A stretch of DNA of 23,663 nt, taken from a virus. The notes beneath the pieces are model-generated. The model made no database searches, was not told where the DNA came from, and saw nothing but the letters and a program-made list of their open reading frames with translations. The stretch spans positions 1-23,663 of IMG/VR virus record IMGVR_UViG_3300044727_000029. The stretch is one strand, 5' to 3'. Of the stretch, positions 5,642-12,858 are shown in pieces. A program made the position numbers and the translations under genes. How positions within the stretch are numbered: the stretch's first letter is position 1; each line of letters begins with the position of its first letter.

Positions 5642-6658
5642 TCACAGCCTCCCCGGAATGTAGGCGCGCCGCCCGAAGTTCAGGACACCCGGCGGCGGGA
5701 TCAGCGGTGCGCCGCGGTCGACCTCCAGCTCGGCAACGCTGGTCGTCACAATGATCGCGAGCGGCGACGCGGTCAAAACAATATCGCCGGCGGGCGGCGC
5801 CGCGGTGACGATCAGGTCGGCTGAATTGCAATGAATTGCAATTGGCAGCGTCGCGGCGATCAGGACGTAGGCGTCCTGCGTGATCGCGACGCGCAGGTCC
5901 GCGGTCTTGGGCGTAACGGTGACGCCGAGCGGCGTGCCGGTCAGGACGAAGGCGTCCGAGATCACCGTGACGCGCAGGTCGGCGGTCTTGAAGCTGGCGG
6001 TGACGCCGAGCGTCGTGGCGACGATCTGGTTGCCGCTCGACTTGACCAGATTGGCGGTCTTGAAGCTGACCGTGACCGGCAGCTTGGCGGACGTCAGCCG
6101 CCACGCCGAGCGCAGGGTGGCGGTCTTCGGCGCGACGGTGACTGACAGCTTGGAAGATGTCAGCCGCCGCCCGGCTGACAACGTGGCGGTCTTGGGGCTG
6201 ACAGTGACTGACAGCTTGGCGGATGTCAGCCGCCGCCCGAGCAGCAGCGCGGCGGTCTTGGGCGTGACGGTGACCGGCAGCGGCGTGCCGGCTACCCGAC
6301 GGCCGGAGCCAACCGACGAGGTCTTGAACGCGACCGTGACCGGCAGAGCCGAGCCGGTGAGGATGTAGTTGCGGCGGATCTTCAGGTCGGCGGTCTTGGG
6401 CGTAACGGTGACGCCGAGCGTGGTCGCGGTCAGGCGGAAGTCGCGGTGCGCCGAGAGGCTGGCGGTCTTGAAGCTGACCGTGACGCCAAGCGTCGAGCCG
6501 GTGAGCCGGTAGTTGCGCTGGACCTTGAGGTTGGCGGTCTGCAGCGTGACGGTGACTGCGAGCGTCGCGGTGGTCTGCCCGAGCTGGCCGTCCCAGTGCG
6601 CCGCGTCCCACTTGCCGCGGTCCCATCGTTCCGGGACGACTGGCTTGACGAAGGACAT
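5642..6658 (-). CDS. Twelve-repeat beta-rich virion protein
   Basis: The 338-residue product has three parts. A 27-residue head (MSFVKPVVPERWDRGKWDAA and following) is Trp-rich. About twelve tandem units of 22-29 residues follow (residues 28-316), each of the type LT-x3-L-x-VTV-x2-KTA-x-L, often followed by a basic RR or RN pair. A 22-residue Pro-rich tail ends the protein. The alternating VTV and KTA-x-L strands suggest a beta-solenoid or repeated beta-hairpin rod. I do not recognise a family. Such repeat rods in phage structural operons are usually fibres, head spikes or surface adhesins. Spacing to the upstream gene is 9 bases and the ribosome-binding site is weak. No catalytic motif is seen. 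The start MSFVKP is preferred to an out-of-frame ATG just upstream. Confidence 0.8.
   Translation of the reverse strand: MSFVKPVVPERWDRGKWDAAHWDGQLGQTTATLAVTVTLQTANLKVQRNYRLTGSTLGVTVSFKTASLSAHRDFRLTATTLGVTVTPKTADLKIRRNYILTGSALPVTVAFKTSSVGSGRRVAGTPLPVTVTPKTAALLLGRRLTSAKLSVTVSPKTATLSAGRRLTSSKLSVTVAPKTATLRSAWRLTSAKLPVTVSFKTANLVKSSGNQIVATTLGVTASFKTADLRVTVISDAFVLTGTPLGVTVTPKTADLRVAITQDAYVLIAATLPIAIHCNSADLIVTAAPPAGDIVLTASPLAIIVTTSVAELEVDRGAPLIPPPGVLNFGRRAYIPGRL
5711..6577 (-). repeat. Coding tandem repeat array, 12 units of 66-87 bp
   Basis: The units encode the LT-x3-L-x-VTV-x2-KTA-x-L repeat of the 338-residue protein. The central units (about 6060-6260) are shortest, exactly 22 codons, and most alike. 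The 15-base block TGACTGACAGCTTGG, for example, recurs at 6139 and 6205, 66 bases apart, and is followed in both copies by near-identical sequence. Outer units are longer and more diverged, as expected if the array has grown from the middle by recombination. Confidence 0.85.
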
Positions 6659-6667
6659 GCGCGCTCA

Positions 6668-7099
6668 TCACTGGACCGTGAGGGTACCGTTGGTCTGGTC
6701 GAGGTCGACCGTGAAGGTGTCGGTGTCGGCGAGCGTGACGGACGCGCCGTTGTCGATCGAGGCGACCACCTTGTTGCTCGCCGAGCTGTTGTAGATCACG
6801 ACGTAGCGGAACGGCCCGATCGAGCCGCCCGCGGCGGTGAACACGGTGTCGTTCAGGGTCAGCTTGAACACCCCCGCCGTGGTCGTGGCGCTGGCCGTGG
6901 TGAGCGTATTGCCGCCGGCGGTGTAGCCGGCCGCAGCCGCCGGCGCCGGCGCCACGGTGGTGTTCCAGACGGTGTCGGTGGTCAGCCCCGGCGCGGTGTT
7001 GGTCAGCGCCGCCTTGAACACGGCCGTGGCGAGGTTGTGGCCGGCCTTGGACAGCTCGTCGATAAAGGTGTTGTACTTGACGATCGGCGCGACGGCCAT
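6668..7099 (-). CDS. Small beta-rich virion protein
   Basis: This 143-residue protein begins MAVAPIVKYNTFIDELSKAG with GGAG upstream, three bases after the portal stop. It has a short N-terminal amphipathic helix (residues 9-32), an Ala/Gly/Thr-rich middle (TPA-type, about 45-75), and a beta-strand-rich C-terminal half with GPFRYVVIYNSS and ADTDTFTVDLDQTNGTLTVQ. This layout, a DELxxAGHNL helix followed by a jelly-roll-like beta domain, recurs in small phage structural proteins encoded right after the portal. I recall it as an uncharacterised virion protein. It has no cysteine, signal peptide or membrane span. A head-decoration or connector-associated role is a guess from position. Confidence 0.75.
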   Translation of the reverse strand: MAVAPIVKYNTFIDELSKAGHNLATAVFKAALTNTAPGLTTDTVWNTTVAPAPAAAAGYTAGGNTLTTASATTTAGVFKLTLNDTVFTAAGGSIGPFRYVVIYNSSASNKVVASIDNGASVTLADTDTFTVDLDQTNGTLTVQ

Positions 7100-7102
7100 G
7101 GC

Positions 7103-9505
7103 TCACACTCCCGGTCTGGTCGGCGGATTGCTCATCTTGAATTGCTGCATGGCGCGGCGCTCGCCCTGCTTCGCCAGCATGTCCTGCTGCTTGATCTGCG
7201 ACGCCTGCTTCTGCAGGTCGATCTTGGCGGCGTTGGCCTGCAGGTCGGCCTGCTTCTTGACCATGTCGGCCTGATGCTTCTCGCGGTCGGCCATCATCTT
7301 GAGCTGGGTCTGCTGCGCCTTCTCCTCGCCGTCGCCCTGCTTGGCGCGCAGGTCGGCCAGCTTCATCTTCTCGTTGGACGCGATCTTCATCTGCTCGTGC
7401 TTGTCGCGCATCGCCATCTCGGCCTGCTTGAGCTGGGCGTCCTGCGCGTCCTTCTGCTGGGCGTGGCCCAGCTTCATCGCCTCGATCTCCTTGGCGGTGT
7501 TGGCCTGTATCGTGGTCGGGTCCGGCCCCTTGGGCGCCTCGGCCTTGGTCTGCATCAGCTCGACGAGGTCGTCGATCGCGCCGTCGAGGCTGCGCCCGGC
7601 GCGGTAGGGGGCGGTTGCGAACTTTAAGACCTCGCCGCAGAAGCCGGCGGTCTGCGGCTCGATCATGATCATCTGGGTGAGCTGGGGCAGGAGCTGCGCG
7701 AGCACCGCGACGAACTCGGCGCGGCGCTGCTTCTCCGAGTTCTCGTCGAGCTGGATGGTACTGTCGCTCTCGATGTCGAGGGTGAAGGACTTGGTGCGGC
7801 TGTCGCGGAACAGCTCCATGACCTGATCGAAGGTCGGCGCCTCGATGATCTTCTTGAGCGCCTTGTGGCCTTCGGCAACGACAGCCTCGGCCTGCGCCAG
7901 CATCGCCTGCGGATCACCGCCGGGCGGCTGGCCGGGCGCGGGCGATCCGCCCGGCGACGCGGCTGGCGGGCCGCCGGGCGGCGCTCCCGGAGCGGTCGGA
8001 CCGCCGGGTGGGGGTCCACCGGGAGGGGGTTGCTGCTGGGAGAGCATCTGGCGAGCCATGGCGAGCATCTGCTGTTGCTGCTGCAGCTGCTGGGACAGCT
8101 CGCGCGCCTGCTTCTCCTGCATCTTCGTCGTCGGCAATTGCGTCTGGCTCATCGCGATGATGGTCAGCTCGTCGAAATTCTCGGTGATGATCTCGGCCGT
8201 GATGTTGACGAGGTCGCGCGCGATGCGGACCAGCTCCTCCTGCTTGTCCTTGATGCGGCTGGAGCCGTACTGCGTCTTGAGTTCCTGCGCGCCGAGCGTC
8301 TCGCGCGCGTCGGTGGCGCCGCGCATGATGTCGCTCAGGCCCATGATCTGGTAGATGTCCTGAATGATCTGCTGGCGCAGCGTGACGCACTGCTGGATGG
8401 TCGCCGCGATCTCCTGAATAGGCAGCCAGATGATCACCTCCTTGGAGCCGCCGAAGGCGGCCCAGTTGGAGATCGGGACCAGCATGCGGCCGGGCGTGTT
8501 GGTGGTGATGGCGGCCTGAATGGCCTCGGACAGCTCGGCGCCGCCGGCCGGGTAGAAGCCCTTCGCCTCCAGCGCGCTGGAGAGCGCGTGGATCTTGGCG
8601 GTCAGGGTGTCGATCTCGTCGAGCTGGTCCTCGTACTGCAGCGCGTCCGGGACGGGCACGAGGCTGCCGCGCTGCAGCGTCCCATACGCCGGCTTCGGAC
8701 ACGGAAAGAAGTCGACGCAGTCGAGGTGCGGGTCGGCCTCGTCGAGCACGTCCTCGCAGCCCTCGGCGACCCAGACCACGCGGCGCTCGGTCTTGTCCCA
8801 GATCTCCCAGAACTTGGCGCGCTCGCGCGCATCCGCGCCGCCGATCTCCTTGACGTCGCGGTCGACCTTGTAGTCGGCCTCCTTGTAGCTGTCGCCGCTG
8901 GTGGCGTGGAACCGCTCGCGCGCCTGCGCGCGGGTGAGGTAGCTCGCCGCGGCGACCCACGTCACCTCGAACCAGTTGCGCGCCACGGTGTGGAGGAAGT
9001 CGCGGCGGTGCTTGAAGTCGACGCAGACGCACTCGTAGTCGTGGCTTTTGTCCTTCTCCTCGTAGCGGCACCACGCCACGCCGCGGCCGTAGAGCGCGAC
9101 GTCGTTGCGCACGAGCAGCATCAGGTCGTTGATGTGGCAGAGGTCGAAGGACGCGGTGACGCACCGCTCCAGAACCTCGCTGGCGGCCTGCGGCACCGGC
9201 CGGCGGTCCTTCCACTTCGGCGTGACGACGGGCTGCGGCGGCTTGGCGTAGATGGAGGGGCCGATGACCTCGATGTTGGCCCAGAGCATCTGGAACTCGC
9301 GGTCGCGGCTGGCATTGCTCAGGCGGTCGATGTTGGCATAGCGCCTGTCGATCTTGTCGCAGTGGTCGTTCCAGTCGTCGAACGCCTTCTCGCTCTCGCG
9401 CAGCAGGTTGAGCCACGCATCGGCCTTGTCGGGTTCGAGCCTGACGTCGAACTCCAGATCGTCGTGGCGGACGTCGTCGTCTGCAGGTGCGGGTGCGTCA
9501 ACCAT
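7103..9505 (-). CDS. Portal protein (P22-like head-tail connector)
   Basis: The 800-residue product would form the dodecameric ring at one capsid vertex through which DNA is packaged and ejected. The N-terminal helical region includes FQMLWANIEVIGPSIYAKPP (residues 71-90), a familiar pattern in podovirus-type portals, followed by QPVVTPKWKDR and a stem/wing region to about 460. The QLQQQQQ block lies near residues 465-480. It is followed by an unusually Pro/Gly-rich linker (about 485-530), then a basic, Gln/Lys/Met-rich coiled coil (about 680-795), as in the barrel extension of long portals. The start is clear: AAGGAG 7 bases before the ATG, which lies 8 bases inside the upstream gene. The large terminase lies upstream, separated by two small genes. 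Confidence 0.9.
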   Translation of the reverse strand: MVDAPAPADDDVRHDDLEFDVRLEPDKADAWLNLLRESEKAFDDWNDHCDKIDRRYANIDRLSNASRDREFQMLWANIEVIGPSIYAKPPQPVVTPKWKDRRPVPQAASEVLERCVTASFDLCHINDLMLLVRNDVALYGRGVAWCRYEEKDKSHDYECVCVDFKHRRDFLHTVARNWFEVTWVAAASYLTRAQARERFHATSGDSYKEADYKVDRDVKEIGGADARERAKFWEIWDKTERRVVWVAEGCEDVLDEADPHLDCVDFFPCPKPAYGTLQRGSLVPVPDALQYEDQLDEIDTLTAKIHALSSALEAKGFYPAGGAELSEAIQAAITTNTPGRMLVPISNWAAFGGSKEVIIWLPIQEIAATIQQCVTLRQQIIQDIYQIMGLSDIMRGATDARETLGAQELKTQYGSSRIKDKQEELVRIARDLVNITAEIITENFDELTIIAMSQTQLPTTKMQEKQARELSQQLQQQQQMLAMARQMLSQQQPPPGGPPPGGPTAPGAPPGGPPAASPGGSPAPGQPPGGDPQAMLAQAEAVVAEGHKALKKIIEAPTFDQVMELFRDSRTKSFTLDIESDSTIQLDENSEKQRRAEFVAVLAQLLPQLTQMIMIEPQTAGFCGEVLKFATAPYRAGRSLDGAIDDLVELMQTKAEAPKGPDPTTIQANTAKEIEAMKLGHAQQKDAQDAQLKQAEMAMRDKHEQMKIASNEKMKLADLRAKQGDGEEKAQQTQLKMMADREKHQADMVKKQADLQANAAKIDLQKQASQIKQQDMLAKQGERRAMQQFKMSNPPTRPGV

Positions 9506-9899
9506 AGGGCCACTCCTTGGCGCACACCGGGCAGGCCAGCATCAGCGTGCGCCCTTGGCGGAATACTTTCTTGTGGGTGCGGCTGTCGCACTGCGGACAC
9601 GCCCGCGGCGGGCGCGGTCCCGGCAGCGTATCATGCGGCGCCGTCCACGTCGCGGACGGTTGCGCTGCCTGACCGGCCGGCGCGGGCGGAAACACGAACG
9701 GCTCCAGCGCGAGCTGCTCCGGCTCGGGCGCGGGCGCGGGCGCGAGCTCGGGCTGCTTCTCGACCAGCAGGTTGGACGCCTCGACCAGCAGGTCGGCGGC
9801 ATCCAAGGCGACCAGCTCGCCGGCCCACGGGTCGGGCTTGGCGGCGCGGGCGAGGATGTGCGCGGCGCAGGTCCGCATGCGGTCGGTCAGCTCGCTCAT
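9498..9899 (-). CDS. Zinc-ribbon small phage protein
   Basis: The product is 133 residues, starting MSELTDRMRTCAAH. The ATG at 9899 overlaps the previous stop as ATGA, so the longer in-frame extension upstream is not used. The N-terminal 45 residues are helical, and the middle is a Pro/Ala-rich linker (PAPAPEPEQLALEPF). The C-terminus holds a two-knuckle zinc ribbon, with C101 and C104 (CPQC) and C123 and C126 (CPVC), closing KEWPYG. It sits between the large terminase and the portal. A DNA- or protein-binding accessory role in packaging is possible but not shown. Its last eight bases overlap the portal start and carry the portal's ribosome-binding site. Confidence 0.75.
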   Translation of the reverse strand: MSELTDRMRTCAAHILARAAKPDPWAGELVALDAADLLVEASNLLVEKQPELAPAPAPEPEQLALEPFVFPPAPAGQAAQPSATWTAPHDTLPGPRPPRACPQCDSRTHKKVFRQGRTLMLACPVCAKEWPYG

Positions 9900-10171
9900 G
9901 GCGCGCGCCAGTCGCCATTGCGCACGGCCGGCCCGGTGCGGCGCCACTCCTGATAGCGCTTGTAGGCGGGGCTGGCCTCGAACAGCGCGCGCTCGTGCGC
10001 CGTCACCGCGTCGGCGCAGCGGTCGAGCGCGTCGAGGTCGACCACGTCCTGCGCGCGCTGCTCGCGCAGCTTCTCGCGGGCGGTGGCGAGCTGCCAGCGG
10101 GTGTCGGCGAGCTGCGCGCGCAGGTCGCGGATGACCGCTGACAGGCTCGGCTTGGTCTTGCGCTTCTTCAC
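9896..10171 (-). CDS. Coiled-coil protein between terminase and portal genes
   Basis: The 91-residue basic, helical product starts MKKRKTKPSLSAVIRDLRAQ. Heptad-like hydrophobic spacing runs through LRAQLADTRWQLATAREKLRE (written here in parts), and there is a Trp-rich C-terminus (YKRYQEWRRTG). Its ATG overlaps the terminase stop (10168-10171) and its stop overlaps the next ATG, so it is translationally coupled on both sides. No family is recognised. Location suggests a packaging accessory or head-assembly factor; nothing in the sequence decides this. Confidence 0.7.
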   Translation of the reverse strand: MKKRKTKPSLSAVIRDLRAQLADTRWQLATAREKLREQRAQDVVDLDALDRCADAVTAHERALFEASPAYKRYQEWRRTGPAVRNGDWRAP

Positions 10172-11541
10172 AGCATGGCCCTCCGTTTCGGTTCGGGCGG
10201 CGGCGGGATGATCCAGCCGCTGAAGGCGGGGTTGGGCGGCGCTTTTATCTTACGGATGGGAGCGCGGCGCCACGCCATGCTCAGGTAGCGGAAGGCGTCG
10301 CTCGGGTGGCTCGTCCAGTCGTGGACGGCGTTGGCCCGGAACGCTTTCTTGTCGTCGTCCCATTCGCGGCGGTACTGCTCCAAGGCGTCGAGCCCTCCGG
10401 TCTCAGTGCGGGGGTGAAACACGCAGAGGGGGAGAGTGCGGCGCACCGCATTGATGCCGTCGTCAAGGCTGTGATGGGGCACGAGCAGCGGACGGAGCCC
10501 CATGCCGGACATCGTCTCAACTCGGGTTCGTCCGCTGCCCCATTCCTTGATCTTGGCATCATGAGGAACATAGTCGTCACCGTGTTTCCAGCCATGGTCG
10601 CGCGCCTTGCTTTCGATCACGCCGGCGTAGTGCTCCAGACCGACGCCGCTCGCCGCGTAGTGGTCGAGGATGGCGATCTGCGCGCCGCGCGGCTGGAACC
10701 ACCAGATCGAGGTGTCGTCGCCGACGCCGAGGTCCCACGCGCGGTGGACCGGCTCGCCGGCGATCGCGTTGACCGGCGCGACGCGGCCCTCGTCGCGCAC
10801 GTCCTTCATCTCGCGGGCGTAGAAGGCGCCCAAGATGGCGGCGTGCCAGTCGCAGAGGTACTCCTGCCGGAACTGGGCCTCGCCGACGTCCGCGCCGTAG
10901 AGGGCTTGGTACTCGGCGAGCGCCTCTTCGAGCTGCAGGGTGGAGAGAGTGCCGGTGTCGACCGCGGTCAGCCGCTCGCAGAACCAGCCCGGCGTCTTGG
11001 AGGCATGGCCGAACATGGCGTGGGCGTGGTTCCTTCCTCTTGGCGTGGTGATGAACGCGGCCCAGCCGTTGTTCTCCTCGACGATCGGCCGGTGGTAGGC
11101 CCACGCGGAGGGGTTTGCCAATGCCCACTCAGAGTAGGTAACCCCCGCAACACCCGAGCCAACAGTCGCGTCAAAGCGGTCGGAGCCGATGAGCTGCCAT
11201 GTCGAGCCATTTTTGAACCTGATGAACATCTCGTGGTCGTTGGTATTGGCGCGCATCGCCTCGGGGAACGCCTCGTCGATCCGCCGGCGCCCGCTGTGCG
11301 GGTTGACGGCGGTCCAGATCGCCTTGCGGGCCTGCCCGTATTCCGGCAGGCAGTGCCAGTAATTTCCGACACGTTTCCAAGCACTTACCGCGGAGTGGTG
11401 GAGGCAGATCTCGTCCTTGCCCGCCCTCCTGTGCCACACCGCCATGGCGCGCTTGCCGCCGTCCTGCAGGTAAGTCCACAGCGCGGCCTGATGCCGCCGC
11501 GGCCACCAGTCGCCGTGCGGCAGGTCGACCTCGATCGCCAC
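10168..11541 (-). CDS. terL: Terminase large subunit (packaging ATPase-nuclease)
   Basis: This 457-residue protein drives DNA into the prohead and cuts concatemers. The ATPase part shows a phage-type Walker A, WHRRAGKDE (residues 36-44), Walker B VTYSEW (134-139) with the catalytic Glu, and the coupling motif TTPRG (165-169). The C-terminal RNase H-like nuclease shows D270 in HRAWDLGVGDD, D328 in YVPHDAK and the terminal acidic block DWTSHPSDAFRYL (408-420). The HRRAGKD form of Walker A is usual in the terminases of P22- and T7-like relatives. The start is GTG at 11541, four bases from the preceding stop, with GGAG 9 bases upstream; there is no ATG alternative that keeps the N-terminal DLPHGDWWPRRHQ adenine-binding region. 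Confidence 0.93.
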   Translation of the reverse strand: MAIEVDLPHGDWWPRRHQAALWTYLQDGGKRAMAVWHRRAGKDEICLHHSAVSAWKRVGNYWHCLPEYGQARKAIWTAVNPHSGRRRIDEAFPEAMRANTNDHEMFIRFKNGSTWQLIGSDRFDATVGSGVAGVTYSEWALANPSAWAYHRPIVEENNGWAAFITTPRGRNHAHAMFGHASKTPGWFCERLTAVDTGTLSTLQLEEALAEYQALYGADVGEAQFRQEYLCDWHAAILGAFYAREMKDVRDEGRVAPVNAIAGEPVHRAWDLGVGDDTSIWWFQPRGAQIAILDHYAASGVGLEHYAGVIESKARDHGWKHGDDYVPHDAKIKEWGSGRTRVETMSGMGLRPLLVPHHSLDDGINAVRRTLPLCVFHPRTETGGLDALEQYRREWDDDKKAFRANAVHDWTSHPSDAFRYLSMAWRRAPIRKIKAPPNPAFSGWIIPPPPEPKRRAML

Positions 11542-11544
11542 GGC

Positions 11545-11964
11545 TCAGGCTCCGCAGGCGGGCGCCGCGCCGGTCACAGGCTGGGGGCGTATGGCGGCGC
11601 GGCGCCCTACGGCGACCGTCTCGGCGAGGAGCTGGCCGCCGATTTTAGTGTGTGGTTTACGGGCCGGATTAGCTGACCAGCTAAATGGGTTATCAGGGTT
11701 TTTAGTGGGATGATTAGGGATGATTACGGGCGGGCGTATGACAGTTGGCCGCGCACCTTCAAGATCACCGATGGTACCATTTACGATCGATTGGGGGTGG
11801 GGATTAGCCAGCCCTTGCGACAGGTACTGGCTAATCCCCTGACCATTACGCACGACGCTACGCACACCATTAAGCCTAATCATGACCGACGGATTAGTAA
11901 TCCGCTGTTTATCGCTGCGAGAGTAGGACAACTTGCACTCATGTCGCATCGTTGTCGCGTCCAT
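11545..11964 (-). CDS. Doubtful 139-codon frame in the lower-GC pre-terminase segment
   Basis: An uninterrupted frame links the candidate small terminase (overlap 26 bases) to the large terminase (gap of three bases), as expected for a gene in this tight operon. Against it, the sequence is markedly lower in GC than its neighbours and its codons favour A/T at the third position. The predicted protein has no recognisable pattern beyond recurring NP pairs, which merely translate the GGATTA repeats, and the ribosome-binding site is poor. The segment may instead be non-coding DNA with packaging or regulatory sites. I list it so that the 400-base gap is explained, not because the protein is well supported. 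Confidence 0.25.
   Translation of the reverse strand: MDATTMRHECKLSYSRSDKQRITNPSVMIRLNGVRSVVRNGQGISQYLSQGLANPHPQSIVNGTIGDLEGARPTVIRPPVIIPNHPTKNPDNPFSWSANPARKPHTKIGGQLLAETVAVGRRAAIRPQPVTGAAPACGA
11666..11903. repeat. Cluster of GGATTA palindromes and direct repeats before the large terminase
   Basis: Within 240 bases lie three perfect inverted repeats. TTAGCTG/CAGCTAA spans 11669-11684 with a 2-base spacer. GGGGATTAGCCAG/CTGGCTAATCCCC (13 bp) spans 11799-11839 with a 15-base loop. GGATTA/TAATCC spans 11891-11903 with a 1-base spacer. A tandem GGGATGATTA pair lies at 11707-11726. GGATTA occurs at 11666, 11801 and 11891, and TAATCC at 11832 and 11898. Position beside the terminase genes suggests a pac or cos site or small-terminase binding region; a replication origin or attenuator is also possible. 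Confidence 0.7.
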
Positions 11965-12232
11965 TATTCTCGATCGTGAGTGGAGGTGCGAGCGCAGCCT
12001 GCACGATATGTCTAATAGTCACGCGGATGTCACCCTCGCCGTCCTCGCCAGTGTGCGTCTGCGGCGGCCGGCCCCAGCCGCGGTCGAGCAGCGCAATCGC
12101 CGCGGCGACGCGCGCTGCCTCCTGCTTGCCGTTGCGCGCCACGCCGGCGAGCGTCTGGATTGCCTCCAGCGCATGCGCACGAGCATAGCTTCGGATTTCG
12201 GTAGGCGCTCTAGCCACTTGCCTCCGGGTCAC
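11939..12232 (-). CDS. Candidate terminase small subunit or terminase-adjacent accessory protein
   Basis: The 97-residue product starts with GTG at 12232, overlapping the upstream stop by four bases (GTGA), with GAGGA five bases upstream. An N-terminal helical part, TEIRSYARAHALEAIQTLAG, is followed by AARVAAAIALLDRGWGRPPQ. The pattern A-x2-HT/AL-x-AI-x-TL ... AA-x-ALLDRGWG(R/K)PPQ is common in short proteins encoded just upstream of large terminases in phages of alphaproteobacteria. It resembles the helical half of small terminases. I see no classic helix-turn-helix. DNA recognition for packaging is therefore inferred from position and recalled pattern. Confidence 0.6.
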   Translation of the reverse strand: MTRRQVARAPTEIRSYARAHALEAIQTLAGVARNGKQEAARVAAAIALLDRGWGRPPQTHTGEDGEGDIRVTIRHIVQAALAPPLTIENNGRDNDAT

Positions 12233-12489
12233 CCCGTCCTCTGTTCCAGCCGCTTCACCCGCTCGCCCACGCCCACGATTGCGAGGCCGACATCACCGAT
12301 CGCGTCGTTGTCCCGCGTTCGCTGCTGCTCCAGCTCCGTCACCCGGTCGGCCAGCTTCAGCACGCTTGACCCGAGCGCCGCGATGACGTCGAGCAACCGG
12401 CGCTGCATCGCCTCCAGATCGGCGATCGCGACCTGCCTCTCCTTGGCGATCTCGTGGTCGACGAAGCTGATCACCTTCATGCCGGCCAT
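12229..12489 (-). CDS. Coiled-coil protein of unknown function
   Basis: This 86-residue product starts MAGMKVISFVDHEIAKE. The start at 12489 is preferred because an upstream in-frame ATG would add a stretch (MTPEPDRRILRSYPQG) that collides with the neighbouring gene and lacks a better ribosome-binding site; AGGG lies 8 bases before the chosen ATG. Residues 12-60 are a continuous heptad-like helix with MQRRLLDVIAALGSSVLKLA and VTELEQQ, and a second helix follows (IVGVGERVKRLEQ). It could oligomerise. Its stop is coupled to the candidate small terminase. Confidence 0.65.
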   Translation of the reverse strand: MAGMKVISFVDHEIAKERQVAIADLEAMQRRLLDVIAALGSSVLKLADRVTELEQQRTRDNDAIGDVGLAIVGVGERVKRLEQRTG

Positions 12490-12499
12490 GCGTGCACCC

Positions 12500-12508
12500 T
12501 GTGGATAA
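12500..12508 (-). other. Exact DnaA-box match
   Basis: The minus strand reads TTATCCACA, identical to the bacterial DnaA-box consensus. It lies 11 bases upstream of the coiled-coil gene start. It is a single copy, and one exact match in a window of this size is within reach of chance, so it is recorded without claiming an origin. Confidence 0.3.
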
Positions 12509-12526
12509 CTCCGCAGGATGCGGCGA

Positions 12527-12796
12527 TCAGGCTCTGGCGTCAAGTTGCCCGGGTAGTCGAGGCGCTGTCCGATGCCGCGGCCCGAGCCGCAGATGCAGCA
12601 TCAGCCGCAGCAGCTTGACTGCACTGGCTGGCACCTCGGCCTCGCCCGCGACGTAGCGCCGGCTGGTGCGATCGCTCACGCCAAGGAAGCGCGCGCCGCT
12701 GCTCTGGTTCAGCCCGAGCGCCGCCAGCAGGCGCTCATACTCGGCCGGGCTGATCGCCGCGACCTTGCGCCAGTCGGCGTAGTTCTGGTTTGCCAT
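12527..12796 (-). CDS. Small helix-turn-helix transcriptional regulator
   Basis: The protein has 89 residues. The start at 12796 has GGAG 7 bases upstream; an upstream in-frame ATG adds only a short non-conserved leader. Residues 17-35 (SPAEYERLLAALGLNQSSG) and 36-51 (ARFLGVSDRTSRRYVAG) form a lambda-repressor/XRE-type helix-turn-helix: helix 2 contains the Q-x2-GARFLGV turn, and helix 3 is the RTSRRY recognition helix. VPASAVKLLRLML follows as a third-domain helix. This LGLSQ-x2-AA-x-LGV-x-x-RT-x-RRW/Y form is typical of small phage regulators. It is the first gene of the leftward operon and lies just inside the divergent promoter pair, so it probably regulates one or both promoters. Confidence 0.8.
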   Translation of the reverse strand: MANQNYADWRKVAAISPAEYERLLAALGLNQSSGARFLGVSDRTSRRYVAGEAEVPASAVKLLRLMLHLRLGPRHRTAPRLPGQLDARA

Positions 12797-12821
12797 GTCA
12801 GCTCCATTTGATGCTGGCACC

Positions 12822-12850
12822 ACGATATGCACTTTTTTGCACTAGGTCAA
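12822..12850 (-). promoter_or_regulatory. Leftward promoter of the HTH/late operon, with a GTGCA direct repeat
   Basis: On the minus strand TTGACC (12850-12845) and TATCGT (12827-12822) are spaced exactly 17 bases. Between them the sequence reads GTGCA-AAAAA-GTGCA, two direct GTGCA copies one helical turn apart and so on one DNA face, a likely operator. The start point would be near 12815, giving an untranslated leader of about 20 bases before the regulator's ATG with GGAG in it. Box fit and geometry are good; activity is untested. Confidence 0.6.
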
Positions 12851-12858
12851 TTTGGCAG

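Noticed and set aside
5711-6577. CRISPR-like interpretation of regular repeats
   Set aside because: Units vary in length, there are no unique spacers between identical repeats, and the repeats are in frame within one protein.
5637-7106. Alternative 489-codon minus-strand frame over the repeat protein
   Set aside because: Arg/His/Gln-rich frame-shifted reading of the same repeats; the VTV/KTA frame has the sensible protein and junctions.
7865-10141. A 758-codon plus-strand frame opposite the portal gene
   Set aside because: Low-complexity Arg/Val/Ala/Gly sequence; the minus strand encodes a recognisable portal, a zinc ribbon and a coiled-coil protein over the same bases.
10306-11676. A 456-codon plus-strand frame opposite the large terminase
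   Set aside because: Composition is that of a GC-rich shadow, and the terminase motifs on the other strand are unambiguous.
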